Below are positions 9,003 to 17,597 of a stretch of 64,000 nt of DNA, piece after piece (position 1 is the first letter of the stretch; every line of letters starts with the position of its first letter). Location of the stretch: NCBI RefSeq assembly GCF_018130065.1, contig NZ_JAFCME010000018.1, forward strand, positions 62,001 to 126,000, read 5' to 3'. The notes beneath the pieces are model-generated. The model ran no database searches. It was given only the letters and a program-made list of their open reading frames with translations, and was not told where the DNA came from. The translations under genes were made by a program, and so were the position numbers. This DNA comes from Bradyrhizobium sp. AUGA SZCCT0158. GTDB lineage: Bacteria > Pseudomonadota > Alphaproteobacteria > Rhizobiales > Xanthobacteraceae.

Positions 9003-10079
9003 ATGATCGCCCGCGCGCTCCTCCTTGCCACTGCGCTCATCGCCGCCTCCGCGGCGACGGCGGTCGCGCAGACCCGTGGCGACATCATCGCCGCCCCCGC
9101 GCTGCGCGCCAGCGTTGTTGTCACGGGCGATTTGGTGCGGATCGGCGATGTCATCGACAACGCCGGCAGCGCTGCGCAGATCGCGATCTACCGCGCGCCG
9201 GATCTGGGCACCACCGGCTCGCTGCCGGTCGCGCAAGTGCTCAATGCGCTGCGGTCGCATCACGTGATCGGCGTCGACACACGGGACCTGAAGGAAATTT
9301 CGGTGACGCGGCTGGCCCGCACGCTCGAGGGCAAGGACATCGAGCAGCAGGTCGCGCGCGCGCTGGAGCGCAAGAACGGCCTCGGCGAGGCCGCCAATCT
9401 CAATCTCACCTTCGACCGCGACCCCGGCGATGTCAGGCTCGATGCTTCCAACACCGGCGGCATGCAGGCCGCCATCGTGCGCTTCGATGCGCGCAACGGC
9501 CGCTTCGACGTCACCTTCGAAATATCCAACGACAATGGCACGGCGCCGATCAAGCTGCGCTTCACCGGCACCGCGATCGAGACCGTCGAGGCCGCGGTGC
9601 TGGCGCGCGCAATCGAGCGCAACGAAGTTCTGAAATCCTCCGACGTCGTGATCGAGCGCCGCCCCAAGGCCGAAGTCGGCGCAGATGCCGCGACGCGCGA
9701 CCGCGCGGTCGGCATGCAGGCGCGCCGACAGTTGCGCGCCGGCCAGGCCGTCCGGGTTGCCGATCTCGCCAAGCCGGATCTGGTGCAGCGCGACCAGAAC
9801 GTCACGCTGATCTACGATAGCCCGGGCCTTTACCTCACCGTGCGCGGCAAGGCGCTCGAGAACGGCACCGAAGGCGACGTCGTCAACGTCATGAATTTGC
9901 AATCCAAGCGCACGGTGTCCGGCACCGTCACCGGCCGCGGCCAGGTCTCGATCACGGTCGCCGCTTCCCGCCCTGCGCCTGCCGCCGCCGATACCACCTC
10001 TTCGCTCGGCAGCACCGGACAAGCCGCCCCCGTCGCCGTCGCCAAACTCAGTTCGTCAGTCGCTCCAAAAGCCGAGTAA
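9003..10079 (+). CDS. flgA: Flagellar P-ring assembly protein FlgA (long alphaproteobacterial form)
   Basis: The 358-aa protein has an N-terminal Sec signal (Ala-rich helix ending 'ATAVAQ', residues 1-24) and an extra N-terminal domain. The SAF-like C-terminal half carries 'AIERNEVLKSSDVVIERRPK' and 'RRQLRAGQAVRVADLAKPDL'. 'EGDVVNVMNLQSKRTVSGTV' is the classic FlgA end. FlgA is the periplasmic chaperone for P-ring (FlgI) polymerisation. The protein is longer than enterobacterial FlgA because of the N-terminal domain and a low-complexity tail of about 35 residues. Confidence 0.94.
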   Translation: MIARALLLATALIAASAATAVAQTRGDIIAAPALRASVVVTGDLVRIGDVIDNAGSAAQIAIYRAPDLGTTGSLPVAQVLNALRSHHVIGVDTRDLKEISVTRLARTLEGKDIEQQVARALERKNGLGEAANLNLTFDRDPGDVRLDASNTGGMQAAIVRFDARNGRFDVTFEISNDNGTAPIKLRFTGTAIETVEAAVLARAIERNEVLKSSDVVIERRPKAEVGADAATRDRAVGMQARRQLRAGQAVRVADLAKPDLVQRDQNVTLIYDSPGLYLTVRGKALENGTEGDVVNVMNLQSKRTVSGTVTGRGQVSITVAASRPAPAAADTTSSLGSTGQAAPVAVAKLSSSVAPKAE

Positions 10080-10084
10080 TGTAG

Positions 10085-10837
10085 ATGTCAGTCTCCCGTA
10101 TCAACCGCTTCATCCTCACCGGCGCCTTGCTGACCGTGGCAGCGCTCGCAAGCGGTTGTTCCTCGATCGACCGCCTCTCCCAGATCGGCGAAAAGCCGAA
10201 GCTGACCGAGATCGAGAATCCGACCACGCAGCCCGGCTACAAGCCGGTGCAGATGCCGATGCCGAAGCCCGAGCAGGCTTCCTACAACGCCAACTCGCTG
10301 TGGCGGAACGGCTCACGCGCCTTCTTCCGCGACCAGCGCGCCGCGCGCGTCGGCGACATCATGACGGTGACCGTCAACATCACCGACAAGGCCAACATCG
10401 CCAACCAGACCCAGCGCAGCCGCTCCAGCAAGGAAGACTCCGGCGTTACCGACTTCCTCGGATCGCAGACGATCACGCAAGCGAACAAGATCCTGCCGGG
10501 CAAGATCCTGACTGCGGACTCGACCGCCTCGACCGACGGCAGGGGTTCGGTCAACCGCCAGGAAGCATTGCAGACCAACGTCGCCGCCGTGGTGACGCAG
10601 GTGCTGCCGAACGGCAATCTCGTGGTCGAAGGCAAGCAGGAGATCCGCGTCAACTTCGAAATCCGCGAACTGATCGTCGCCGGCATCGTGCGGCCGGAAG
10701 ACATCCAGAGCGACAACACCATCGATTCCTCGAAGATCGCGCAGGCCCGCATCGCCTATGGCGGCCGCGGCCAGATCACCGACGTGCAGCAACCGCGCTA
10801 CGGCCAGCAGGTAATGGACGTGCTGCTGCCGTTCTAG
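10085..10837 (+). CDS. flgH: Flagellar L-ring lipoprotein FlgH
   Basis: The 250-aa protein starts with a lipoprotein signal; the lipobox-like 'LASGC' puts the acylated Cys near residue 25. The L-ring signature is clear: 'SLWRNGSRAFFRDQRAARVG' and 'DIMTVTVNITDKANIANQTQ'. The C-terminal half has 'LPNGNLVVEGKQEIRVNFEI' and 'VRPEDIQSDNTIDSSKIAQA'. It forms the outer-membrane ring around the rod. It is the last gene of flgFGAH and is followed by a strong hairpin. Confidence 0.97.
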   Translation: MSVSRINRFILTGALLTVAALASGCSSIDRLSQIGEKPKLTEIENPTTQPGYKPVQMPMPKPEQASYNANSLWRNGSRAFFRDQRAARVGDIMTVTVNITDKANIANQTQRSRSSKEDSGVTDFLGSQTITQANKILPGKILTADSTASTDGRGSVNRQEALQTNVAAVVTQVLPNGNLVVEGKQEIRVNFEIRELIVAGIVRPEDIQSDNTIDSSKIAQARIAYGGRGQITDVQQPRYGQQVMDVLLPF

Positions 10838-10896
10838 TTCGTAATCCCGAGCTCCCACACCTCGTTGTGAACCTAGGCGCGACGATGTGTTCTAAC

Positions 10897-10936
10897 GCGG
10901 CCCTTGTCAGCTCCCCTGACGAGGGCCGCGGTCGTT
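10897..10936 (+). terminator. Terminator after flgH
   Basis: A 14-bp stem with one G-T pair (arms 10897-10910 and 10916-10929, 5-nt loop) is followed shortly by TTTT. It lies 60 bases past flgH and ahead of the converging cyclase gene. Confidence 0.7.
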
Positions 10937-10963
10937 TTGAGGAAATGACGGAAAGCCCGAACG

Positions 10964-12019
10964 TCAGGCCGACTTGCGCACGCGGCGCTTGCGGACCGGC
11001 TGCGGCGTCTCGCTCTCGCGCAGGTCCTGCGCGCCGGCGAATGCGGCCAGCACCTTATCGGCCGATACCACGCGGTTGCGGCCGGAATATTTTGCGGCGT
11101 AGAGCGCCTCGTCGGCCTGCCCCAGCAGCCAATCCGCGCGCGTATCCTCGCTCGGCACCAGCGTCGCGATGCCGATGCTCAGCGTCACGAACGGCGGCAC
11201 ACCCGGCGCGCCGTGCGGCAGCCGGACCCGCGCCAGCGCATCGCGCAGCCGCTCGGCGAGTTTTCGCGCGCCGGCGGAATCGGTTTCGGGCATGATGATG
11301 GCGAACTCTTCTCCGCCATAGCGTGCCGAAAGATCGGCCGGGCGAAACGCGTTCTTGCCGATCGCGTCCGCCACCGCGCGCAGACACTCGTCGCCTTTTT
11401 GATGGCCGTGCAGATCATTGTAGAGCTTGAAATGATCGACGTCGCACAACAGCAGCGACAGCGGTTTTCTGGTTCGTTGCGCGCGCGCCCATTCCATCGC
11501 CAGCGTCTGGTCGAACGAGCGGCGGTTGGCAAGGCCGGTCAGGCCGTCGCTCGCCGCCAGCGTTTGCAACGCCAGCTCCGCACGCTTCTGATCGGTCATG
11601 TCGCGCAAGGTCTCGACGACGGCGATCAACTTGCCGTCCTCGTCGTGGATCGGGCCGGCGTCGATGGCAAGATACAATTGATTGCCGAGCTTCGGCATCA
11701 CGCACCAGTTTTCGGCGGAGAAGCCGACGCCGTCATCGGGGATGGTGTGCTCGGGATAGAGCTGGCTCAATTTGTCGGGCCGTCCGAGCGCGACCAGATC
11801 GGCCAGGCAATAGCGCTGCTGCTGATAGAACGCGCGCCAATGATCTGATGAGCCGATGACGTCAGCCGCGACGACGCCGGTCAGGCGCTCACAGGCCCGG
11901 TTCCAGATCACGACGCGCCGTTTTGGATTGAGCACGAAGGTCGGGACCACCAAATGCTGCATCAGCCGCACGGCATAACCCTGTGCGACGTCAGCACTTG
12001 TTTTGGCTCCGGTCTTCAA
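10964..12019 (-). CDS. PAS-GGDEF diguanylate cyclase
   Basis: The 351-aa soluble protein has an N-terminal PAS domain (about residues 20-150; 'LVVPTFVLNPKRRVVIWNRA', then a PAC-like 'AVVETLRDMTDQKRAE'). A GGDEF domain follows (about 155-320). The catalytic motif 'RYGGEEFAI' is intact, 'LLLCDVDHFKLYNDLHGH' supplies the metal site, and the product-inhibition I-site 'RPAD' sits 5 residues before GGEEF. It should therefore make c-di-GMP from two GTP under feedback control. The C-terminal tail is very basic. It converges on flgH, so a link to motility is plausible but not shown. Confidence 0.92.
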   Translation of the reverse strand: MKTGAKTSADVAQGYAVRLMQHLVVPTFVLNPKRRVVIWNRACERLTGVVAADVIGSSDHWRAFYQQQRYCLADLVALGRPDKLSQLYPEHTIPDDGVGFSAENWCVMPKLGNQLYLAIDAGPIHDEDGKLIAVVETLRDMTDQKRAELALQTLAASDGLTGLANRRSFDQTLAMEWARAQRTRKPLSLLLCDVDHFKLYNDLHGHQKGDECLRAVADAIGKNAFRPADLSARYGGEEFAIIMPETDSAGARKLAERLRDALARVRLPHGAPGVPPFVTLSIGIATLVPSEDTRADWLLGQADEALYAAKYSGRNRVVSADKVLAAFAGAQDLRESETPQPVRKRRVRKSA

Positions 12020-12262
12020 GTCCTCTACCCTCGGATCGACAACGCTGGAGGCTATGGGTATTAGGCCAGCGATGAATGGAAGCCCGGTTAGGAATCCCAG
12101 TTAGTGCCGGGTTAAAAGGGCCCGGATTTCCCGGTGCAGTGCGGCAGATTGCCGTGTTTTTGCGGCAGAAAGTTCCATCGAAACGACAAAGAGTTCCACA
12201 AGAGTGCGATTCGAACTGATATTCCCTCTGTGCCTGACCGGGCCAATTCTCCTGAACCGGAC

Positions 12263-12949
12263 ATGACGATGCGCTTGTGCTGGCCGTTCCTTGTTGGCGT
12301 TCTCTGTGCAGCGACCCCATCGTTGACCGCGGGCGCGGTAGAACGGGAAGAGCCCGACATCGACATGTACGCGCACATCTCGGGCAAGTGCACCAAGCTG
12401 AAGATCGCCGGCCGCGATTTCGGCTGCAAGGCGGTGGCCTATTTCCACGGCCAGCAGGGCCGTGCGCATTTCACCATCGTGCTCGACGATCCCCGCGACG
12501 ACAGCCACATCGTTTCATTTTCAGGTGAAACCGGCCGCCGCGAGCAGGACAACGTCTATGAACTGCAGGTCGACCGGATGCTGCTGAACTCCAAAGAGAG
12601 GCCGAAGGTCGACGGCCTGCCGGTGCCACTGGTTGAATCATCGACCGGCACATGCCGCCAGGTGGGGATCATCGCGACGAGGCAGGTCTCCAGCATCTCC
12701 TGTGCGGCGACCGCCAGGGACGGCCGGAAATACGAACTGCAATTCGAGTCCGACGGCGAGCCGGTGACGCTGCGCCGGATCAGGCAATCCTCCCTCACCG
12801 AGGAGAAGGCGAACGCCAAGAAAGCCGAGCAACTGGAATGCCGCCGCAAGGCCCATCTCGCCAAGGTTCTGCCGCGCGACTGGACCGCGTTCGTGATCCG
12901 GTGCCTGGCCGATGACGACCAGAAGCCGGCGACGGCAGAGCAGCGGTAG
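12263..12949 (+). CDS. Exported protein of unknown function
   Basis: From the ATG at 12263 the protein is 228 aa, with a Sec signal peptide (hydrophobic 'LCWPFLVGVLCAATPSLTAG'). A second ATG two codons later would serve as well, and the longer open frame upstream lacks a plausible start. The mature part has several Cys residues (for example 'SGKCTKLKI', 'FGCKAVAY', 'TGTCRQVG', 'SISCAAT'), suggesting disulfides in the periplasm. The C-terminus is charged and helical. No known family was recognised. Confidence 0.75.
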   Translation: MTMRLCWPFLVGVLCAATPSLTAGAVEREEPDIDMYAHISGKCTKLKIAGRDFGCKAVAYFHGQQGRAHFTIVLDDPRDDSHIVSFSGETGRREQDNVYELQVDRMLLNSKERPKVDGLPVPLVESSTGTCRQVGIIATRQVSSISCAATARDGRKYELQFESDGEPVTLRRIRQSSLTEEKANAKKAEQLECRRKAHLAKVLPRDWTAFVIRCLADDDQKPATAEQR

Positions 12950-12984
12950 GCTGGCGGTAGGTCTGTCGGATCGTTACCGAGCCG

Positions 12985-13000
12985 TTAACCCTTCGTTAAC
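12985..13000 (+). promoter_or_regulatory. CtrA-type full site TTAA-N7-TTAAC
   Basis: Two TTAA half-sites separated by exactly 7 bases, the second followed by C, match the classical CtrA box. It lies about 120 bases before the small gene at 13121 and just after the exported-protein gene. Binding is inferred from the motif only. Confidence 0.5.
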
Positions 13001-13120
13001 CAAGCCGTCTCATCCTCGAAAGTCCAGGAGAGGATCCAAGGGATTGACCAGGTCGGTCACCTGGCCGGCGCGCGCAGGCGCTCCCTCTCCTGCCCACTCG
13101 TATTGATCACGGCTGCAAAC

Positions 13121-13426
13121 ATGATCGCTGAAAGCAATAGCAACATCGCCTGGCACCGGGTTCAGCTCAAGAAGAACCGCGAGGCCGTCAAGGCATTGGA
13201 AATCGCCCGCTTCCGGGTTGGCGAGATGACCGGCGCGGCCGGCCATGCGCAACAAAAAGCGCTGACCCAGCTCAAGCGCAAGATCGCTGAATCGCAGCGA
13301 TGCATCGCCGCGCACGAGAGACAAACCAAGCGGCCGCTGGCGACTGATCTGCGAAGCCTCGCGCAGGTGAGCTGGGGCAGCTGGGACGCCTACAGCGTAT
13401 CGCGGCAGGCCTCCTCGCGCGCGTAG
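13121..13426 (+). CDS. Small helical protein of unknown function, possibly CtrA-controlled
   Basis: From the ATG at 13121 this is a 101-aa basic protein, mostly alpha-helical, with repeated Lys/Arg/Ala/Gln stretches ('AWHRVQLKKNREAVKALEIA' and 'ALTQLKRKIAESQRCIAAHE') that suggest a coiled-coil hairpin. There is no signal peptide or known domain. A TTG 18 bases upstream is a less likely start. A TTAA-N7-TTAAC box sits upstream, and a large inverted repeat begins 4 bases after the stop. Confidence 0.6.
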   Translation: MIAESNSNIAWHRVQLKKNREAVKALEIARFRVGEMTGAAGHAQQKALTQLKRKIAESQRCIAAHERQTKRPLATDLRSLAQVSWGSWDAYSVSRQASSRA

Positions 13427-13429
13427 GAT

Positions 13430-13516
13430 GTAGGATGGGTTGAGCTCTTCGCGAAACCCATCAACTGCTGCCCGCGAATGAGTGATGGGTTTCGCGAAGA
13501 GCTCAACCCATCCTAC
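13430..13516. repeat. Perfect 34-bp inverted repeat (hairpin element)
   Basis: Arms at 13430-13463 and 13483-13516 are exact reverse complements with a 19-bp spacer. An RNA copy would form a very stable hairpin. The core (GATGGGTTTCGCGAAGAGCT) resembles intergenic palindromes I associate with Bradyrhizobium genomes. It lies directly after the 101-aa gene and could act as its terminator. Confidence 0.85.
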
Positions 13517-13641
13517 GGACTACGGACCGCAAGAAGGCGGACCTGTCACGCCGAAGCTCGGAGAGCGTAGGCGGATTGCTTCGCTGCGCGCGCAATGACA
13601 TACAATTCGGCATCGCTTTCGTCTCCCCAAGGAGGTCAGCC

Positions 13642-14412
13642 ATGTGCCGCATTTGCGATGCCAGCCACGCCGTTGAAGACCGGGAAACCTCACGCCGCCG
13701 TTTCCTTCAATTCACGGGCGGGATCGCCGCAAGTCTTGCGCTGGCACCGCTTGCCTTTGCCCCGGCGGCCTTTGCCAGGGATGCAACAGCCAAGGATGCA
13801 AAACCGCCGCCGAAGCCGCAGAACCAGATGTCGCCGGCCGCGGCCCTCGATCGGTTGATGAAAGGCAATACGCGCTATGTCGAAGGCACCTCGCGCCGGC
13901 ATGACTTCAAAAGTGAGCGGGAAGCCCTGGTCGGCGGCCAAAATCCCTTTGCCAGCATCCTGAGCTGCGCGGATTCCCGCATTGCGCCGGAATACGCCTT
14001 CGACAGCAGCCGGGGCGATCTGTTCGTCTGCCGCGTTGCGGGCAATTTCGCCAATGACGACACCGTCGCGAGCCTGGAATATGGCGTAGCCATGCTTAAC
14101 TCGCCGCTGATCCTCGTACTCGGCCACGACAGCTGCGGCGCCGTCGATGCCACGATCAAGTCGCTCAAGGACAACACCACCCTGCCCGGCCACCTGCCGT
14201 CGCTGGTCAACGCGCTTGCGCCTGCCGTCAAGGCCAGCGCGGACAAACCCGGCGACAGGCTCGCGAACGCCATCCGCCAGAATGTCATCGACGTTGTCGC
14301 CCGGCTCAAGTCGGCGACGCCAATCCTCAGCGCCGCCGCGGCCGAGGGCAAGATCAAGATCGTCGGTGGTGTTTATCGGCTGGACAGCGGCAAGGTCGAA
14401 TTGGTCGGCTGA
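13642..14412 (+). CDS. Tat-exported beta-type carbonic anhydrase
   Basis: The 256-aa protein starts at an ATG preceded by an ideal Shine-Dalgarno (AAGGAGGT, 13629-13636). A twin-arginine signal 'SRRRFLQFTGG' and a hydrophobic Ala/Leu region end near 'FAPAAFA'. The beta-carbonic anhydrase zinc site is intact: Cys and Asp/Arg in 'SILSCADSRIAPE', then His and Cys in 'VLGHDSCGAV'. The enzyme interconverts CO2 and bicarbonate, here probably in the periplasm with cofactor loaded before Tat export. It stands alone. A short Cys-rich N-terminal segment ('MCRICDASH') before the Tat motif is unusual. Confidence 0.92.
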   Translation: MCRICDASHAVEDRETSRRRFLQFTGGIAASLALAPLAFAPAAFARDATAKDAKPPPKPQNQMSPAAALDRLMKGNTRYVEGTSRRHDFKSEREALVGGQNPFASILSCADSRIAPEYAFDSSRGDLFVCRVAGNFANDDTVASLEYGVAMLNSPLILVLGHDSCGAVDATIKSLKDNTTLPGHLPSLVNALAPAVKASADKPGDRLANAIRQNVIDVVARLKSATPILSAAAAEGKIKIVGGVYRLDSGKVELVG

Positions 14413-14521
14413 TCGTCAGGGCCGTACAATGATGCAGGAGGCGCCCCCACCATCTTCGTCTTCAAGCCTGCCGCACCACAACGTTATAGTCCAATCGATC
14501 CAGGACTTTACTCTTGATCGT

Positions 14522-14692
14522 CTAATCGGCCCAAGTGCGCTGTCCGCACTTGCATTCGAACATGTGGACGATGCAGCCGGTGCTCGGGCTCACCATGGTT
14601 CGAACCAGCTTCAACCTCTCGCCACAGGACCGGCAATCCTTGTCCGTCTCACTCTCCACGACGGCCACCATCTCAGCCCGAAATAATTCCAT
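14522..14692 (-). CDS. Small zinc-ribbon-like protein
   Basis: Starting at the ATG at 14692, this 56-aa protein has 'DCRSCGERLKLV' and 'FECKCGQRTWAD'. The paired CxxC and CxC suggest a single zinc ribbon. Many small proteins of this look occur in Bradyrhizobium; function is unknown. The frame is open for a further 36 codons upstream, but those residues do not look native. Confidence 0.6.
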   Translation of the reverse strand: MELFRAEMVAVVESETDKDCRSCGERLKLVRTMVSPSTGCIVHMFECKCGQRTWAD

Positions 14693-15041
14693 GGCCCACT
14701 CCGTTCCGACTGGGTTCCCGGGATACACGCTTGGTCCGGGAAATACTAAGGAGATTTTGACGGCCCGATGACATTCCACCGGGGCGTTGCCTTTCTGCAT
14801 CGCGTGTCCTTGGTAGACGAAAGTAGCGTCGTCGTGTGGCTGGCCTTACTCGCCTTCCCGCGACTGGCCGCGTGCTCACGAGTAACGATCAATGTTGCGC
14901 TGCGATACGCAGCCTACTTGCGTTTGCGGAGTCCGGTATTACTCCGGAGATTGTTCAAAAGATTGATCCGATCTAGTCTGATCCCTGCGCTTTGACGTTT
15001 TGCTTTATTGAAGACGATTTTTTTCGACTTATCGAATAGCC
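14693..15041. other. Intergenic stretch, nothing recognised
   Basis: About 350 bases with no convincing gene. GC is lower than in the flanks, with T-rich runs just before the small gene at 15042. A short imperfect hairpin around CTCCGGAG is the only structure noticed. Confidence 0.4.
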
Positions 15042-15251
15042 ATGATGATTGACCAGAAAGCCGACAGATTTTTTGTCGGCACCCGTTTCAAGATGAGTAA
15101 ACTTGGAGTCGCTCGGTGCCCCGAGCTGGCTGACCGGGCTGGGATTGTCATTGAGGTGAGCCCTCGTACCACTGGCATCACCGTGCGGTTCGATGGCGCC
15201 CAAAGACCAACGTGCCTGCACAGGGACTTTATATCTCCCGTCCTGGGTTGA
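15042..15251 (+). CDS. Small protein of unknown function, intact copy of a duplicated gene
   Basis: This 69-aa ORF encodes a basic, beta-rich protein ('VGTRFKMSKLGVARCPELAD', 'RAGIVIEVSPRTTGITVRFD', 'RPTCLHRDFISPVLG'), resembling a small SH3/KOW-like barrel. A second, frameshifted copy lies at 19337-19532 and retains most of the sequence, which argues that this was a real gene. Function is not known. Confidence 0.6.
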   Translation: MMIDQKADRFFVGTRFKMSKLGVARCPELADRAGIVIEVSPRTTGITVRFDGAQRPTCLHRDFISPVLG

Positions 15252-15315
15252 CGAGCGTGGAGCATCAACTTCCGGGCGCGCACCACCACCGTGCATGACC
15301 GTTTTGCGTTGCCTT

Positions 15316-16350
15316 TCAGCCTACGGATGCGCCTGCCTTGGCCCGGCTGATTCCGAGGGCCAGAATGCGATTTAGCAGGTCGGGGTAGTCTAGGCCGTCA
15401 TGCCGGGCGGCTGTCGCGAACTCCTGGCTCTTCGCTATTTCGGGATTGGGATTCGCTTCGATGAAATACGGAGTGCCGTCGGCCGAGAGCCGAAAGTCGA
15501 TGCGTGCGTATCCATCGAGCTTCAGTGTACGGTAGATGCGTTTCGCTGTTCGCTGAATGCGGGCGGATACCTCCGGCGCAAGGTTCTTGGCCGGCCCGTC
15601 CTCGATTCCGACGCGCTCCTGGTAACCGGGATCGTGTTTTACCTTTTCGGTGGCAATCTGCCGTGCCCCCTCGCCACCCATGCTGCCGAATTTCAATTCC
15701 CAAATCGGCAGAACTCGCAGGCGATTGTTGCCGAGCACGGCGACATAGAGCTCACGCCCCTCGATGTACTGCTCGGCGATGGCGGCAGTTCCGAGCCGGT
15801 CGTGGACGAAAGCTACTCGCTCTGCGAGCTTCTCGTCCGTATCGACGATGGATGCTTGCGAGATGCCGAACGATCCATCCTCGTTCAGGCTCTTGACGAT
15901 CAGCGGCAGCGCAAGACGCGTCGGCCGTTTGACTTTGCGGCGCATCGGAAACACGGCGAAGGCCGGCACCGCGATCCGGCGATGGTGCACTAGCGTTTTG
16001 GACAGATCCTTGCCGCGCGCCAGGATCAGGCCGCGCGGGTTACAGCCGGTATACGGGACTTTCATCAGTTCGAGAAAGCTCGCGATGTGCTGGTCATACC
16101 CTGACGTATAGTGGAACTCCTCCAGCAATGTGTACACCACATGCGGCTTGAAGCTTTCGATCGCGTCGCGAACCGGCTTGATTTCCTCCTGCACGCCGAG
16201 CGGGCGCACATCGTGGCCTGCCGCGCGCAAGGTGCTCACGACGTCGAACTCGGTTTTCCATCGGTTGATTTCCTGCGCGGTGTATCCGTCGGTCGAGTCC
16301 GGCGGCAAGAAGTCCGGATGCATCAGGACCAGGACGCGCAGGCGTCTCAT
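15316..16350 (-). CDS. D-Ala-D-Ala ligase-like ATP-grasp enzyme
   Basis: The 344-aa protein has the ATP-grasp fold of the D-Ala-D-Ala ligase type. It has an N-terminal Rossmann-like part ('LRVLVLMHPDFLPPDSTDGY', 'VVYTLLEEFHYTSGYDQHIA') and an ATP-binding region ('RLALPLIVKSLNEDGSFGIS', 'AIAEQYIEGRELYVAVLGNN'). The metal-binding end 'GYARIDFRLSADGTPYFIEA' plus 'NPNPEI' is intact. Such enzymes join a carboxylate to an amine or thiol by way of acyl phosphate. The ATG at 16350 overlaps the metallopeptidase stop by 4 bases, so the two are coupled. The substrate is unknown. It does not look like the housekeeping Ddl, since no mur or fts genes are nearby. Confidence 0.85.
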   Translation of the reverse strand: MRRLRVLVLMHPDFLPPDSTDGYTAQEINRWKTEFDVVSTLRAAGHDVRPLGVQEEIKPVRDAIESFKPHVVYTLLEEFHYTSGYDQHIASFLELMKVPYTGCNPRGLILARGKDLSKTLVHHRRIAVPAFAVFPMRRKVKRPTRLALPLIVKSLNEDGSFGISQASIVDTDEKLAERVAFVHDRLGTAAIAEQYIEGRELYVAVLGNNRLRVLPIWELKFGSMGGEGARQIATEKVKHDPGYQERVGIEDGPAKNLAPEVSARIQRTAKRIYRTLKLDGYARIDFRLSADGTPYFIEANPNPEIAKSQEFATAARHDGLDYPDLLNRILALGISRAKAGASVG

Positions 16351-17597
16351 AGCGCGATCCACTTGCGGCGTGACGGGCCGAACAGCGCGTGCATGGTCTT
16401 GGCGGTCAGCAGAATGGTGAAGTTGATCACAAGCTTCCGCTCCGAGCCCGGGGCCCGGAGATCGAGTTCGCGGCAGCGGGAGATCATGTCATCGAGAACG
16501 GCATCGAGCGTAAGCTGGTTCTCGCCCGTCCATCGCGCGACCAGCTGCCTGACCTGCGCGCGGTGCCGCCTGATGAAGGATGCCGCCGGCTGCGCCCGTC
16601 GATGTCGTTGATCGGCGGAGAACAGACGGGACAGGTCGCGGTCATACGTCTTCGGCGCCTCGAAAGCGTAAAACGCCTGCTTCTTCTGGTAATGCTCGCC
16701 AAGCGTTTGGCTGAGCCCGGACAGCGGATCGACACGCTCCCGTGATGTAATCGGCGGCCGCTCGCCTGCAATCTCGCTCATCAGTTCGTCGACATATTCG
16801 AGCTTCTTCAGCGCCGGCCAACCGGCATAGCGTGCCCGCCATTTCGACCGCGGTCGCAGCCACACAGCAAAGGTTTCGGCGAAATCCTCGTCCGGATGGC
16901 TCTGCGCGTACCAGCGCCGAAGATGCTGGACGTAATTCCGGCTGGCCGGATTGGGCCGGTAGTAGAGCGGATAGTGTTTCGAGGACGGGCCGAACAACTG
17001 TTGCCAGCGTCGGCGGCGTTGCAACTGGTAAGCGTGCTGCACGGCATGCCCTGCCTCGTGACGGAGGATGGCCATGCATTCCGACCAGGTACTTCCCTCT
17101 ACCTCGAGCATCATTTTTTTCTCGAGTTTCATCAGGCGGGGATGGGCAAGATAGAACGGGATGGCGATGCCCGGCACATCTGCCGGACTGAACCATTCGC
17201 TCGATATCCATGCGTGTGGCCGCAGCCGGATGTTCCGCGCCTGGAGTTCTTCGTTCAGAGTGCCGAGGCAATCCTCGAGCCAGGTGCCCTTGATGTTGAC
17301 CTTCAGGCTGCTGAGACGCTGCTTGAGCAACTGCTCATCCGGCAGCTTTTCCCAGGTATATTTCCGAGGTGGCATAGGCATCCAGAAATCATGAAAATAC
17401 AGTATCTGGATGGTGTCATAGTATTCCGCTGGCAACAACCGCCTAGTCCTTGCGGCACTTTCGACCCGGTGTCCCAGAGGAGCCCGTTGACGAGCCATCC
17501 AGTCAAGCAGGCGCGGGAGCCGGGCCACCGCGCAGGCGGCGCGTGCAAGCGCCCGCTGGACGGCTGGGTTTGGGCTATTAGTCCGCGGTATCGCCAC
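16347..17597 (-). CDS. Putative zinc-binding metallopeptidase coupled to an ATP-grasp ligase
   Basis: The 416-aa protein has a gluzincin-like zinc motif 'ILRHEAGHAVQHAYQL' (HEAGH, about residues 190-205). A downstream acidic segment 'HPDEDFAETFAVWLRPRS' could give the third ligand. There is no signal peptide, so it is probably cytoplasmic. The N-terminus is basic with a weakly hydrophobic segment, and the C-terminal region is Arg-rich and helical. It is the first gene of a two-gene operon with the ATP-grasp enzyme. A peptidase/ligase pair suggests making and trimming a small peptide or an amide-linked conjugate, but this is inference. Its start overlaps the remnant of an acetyltransferase on the other strand. 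Confidence 0.75.
   Translation of the reverse strand: MAIPRTNSPNPAVQRALARAACAVARLPRLLDWMARQRAPLGHRVESAARTRRLLPAEYYDTIQILYFHDFWMPMPPRKYTWEKLPDEQLLKQRLSSLKVNIKGTWLEDCLGTLNEELQARNIRLRPHAWISSEWFSPADVPGIAIPFYLAHPRLMKLEKKMMLEVEGSTWSECMAILRHEAGHAVQHAYQLQRRRRWQQLFGPSSKHYPLYYRPNPASRNYVQHLRRWYAQSHPDEDFAETFAVWLRPRSKWRARYAGWPALKKLEYVDELMSEIAGERPPITSRERVDPLSGLSQTLGEHYQKKQAFYAFEAPKTYDRDLSRLFSADQRHRRAQPAASFIRRHRAQVRQLVARWTGENQLTLDAVLDDMISRCRELDLRAPGSERKLVINFTILLTAKTMHALFGPSRRKWIAL

Noticed and set aside
8103..10022. 639-codon minus-strand ORF across flgG and flgA
   Set aside because: flgF-flgG-flgA-flgH are unmistakable on the plus strand, and the minus translation has no recognisable motif.
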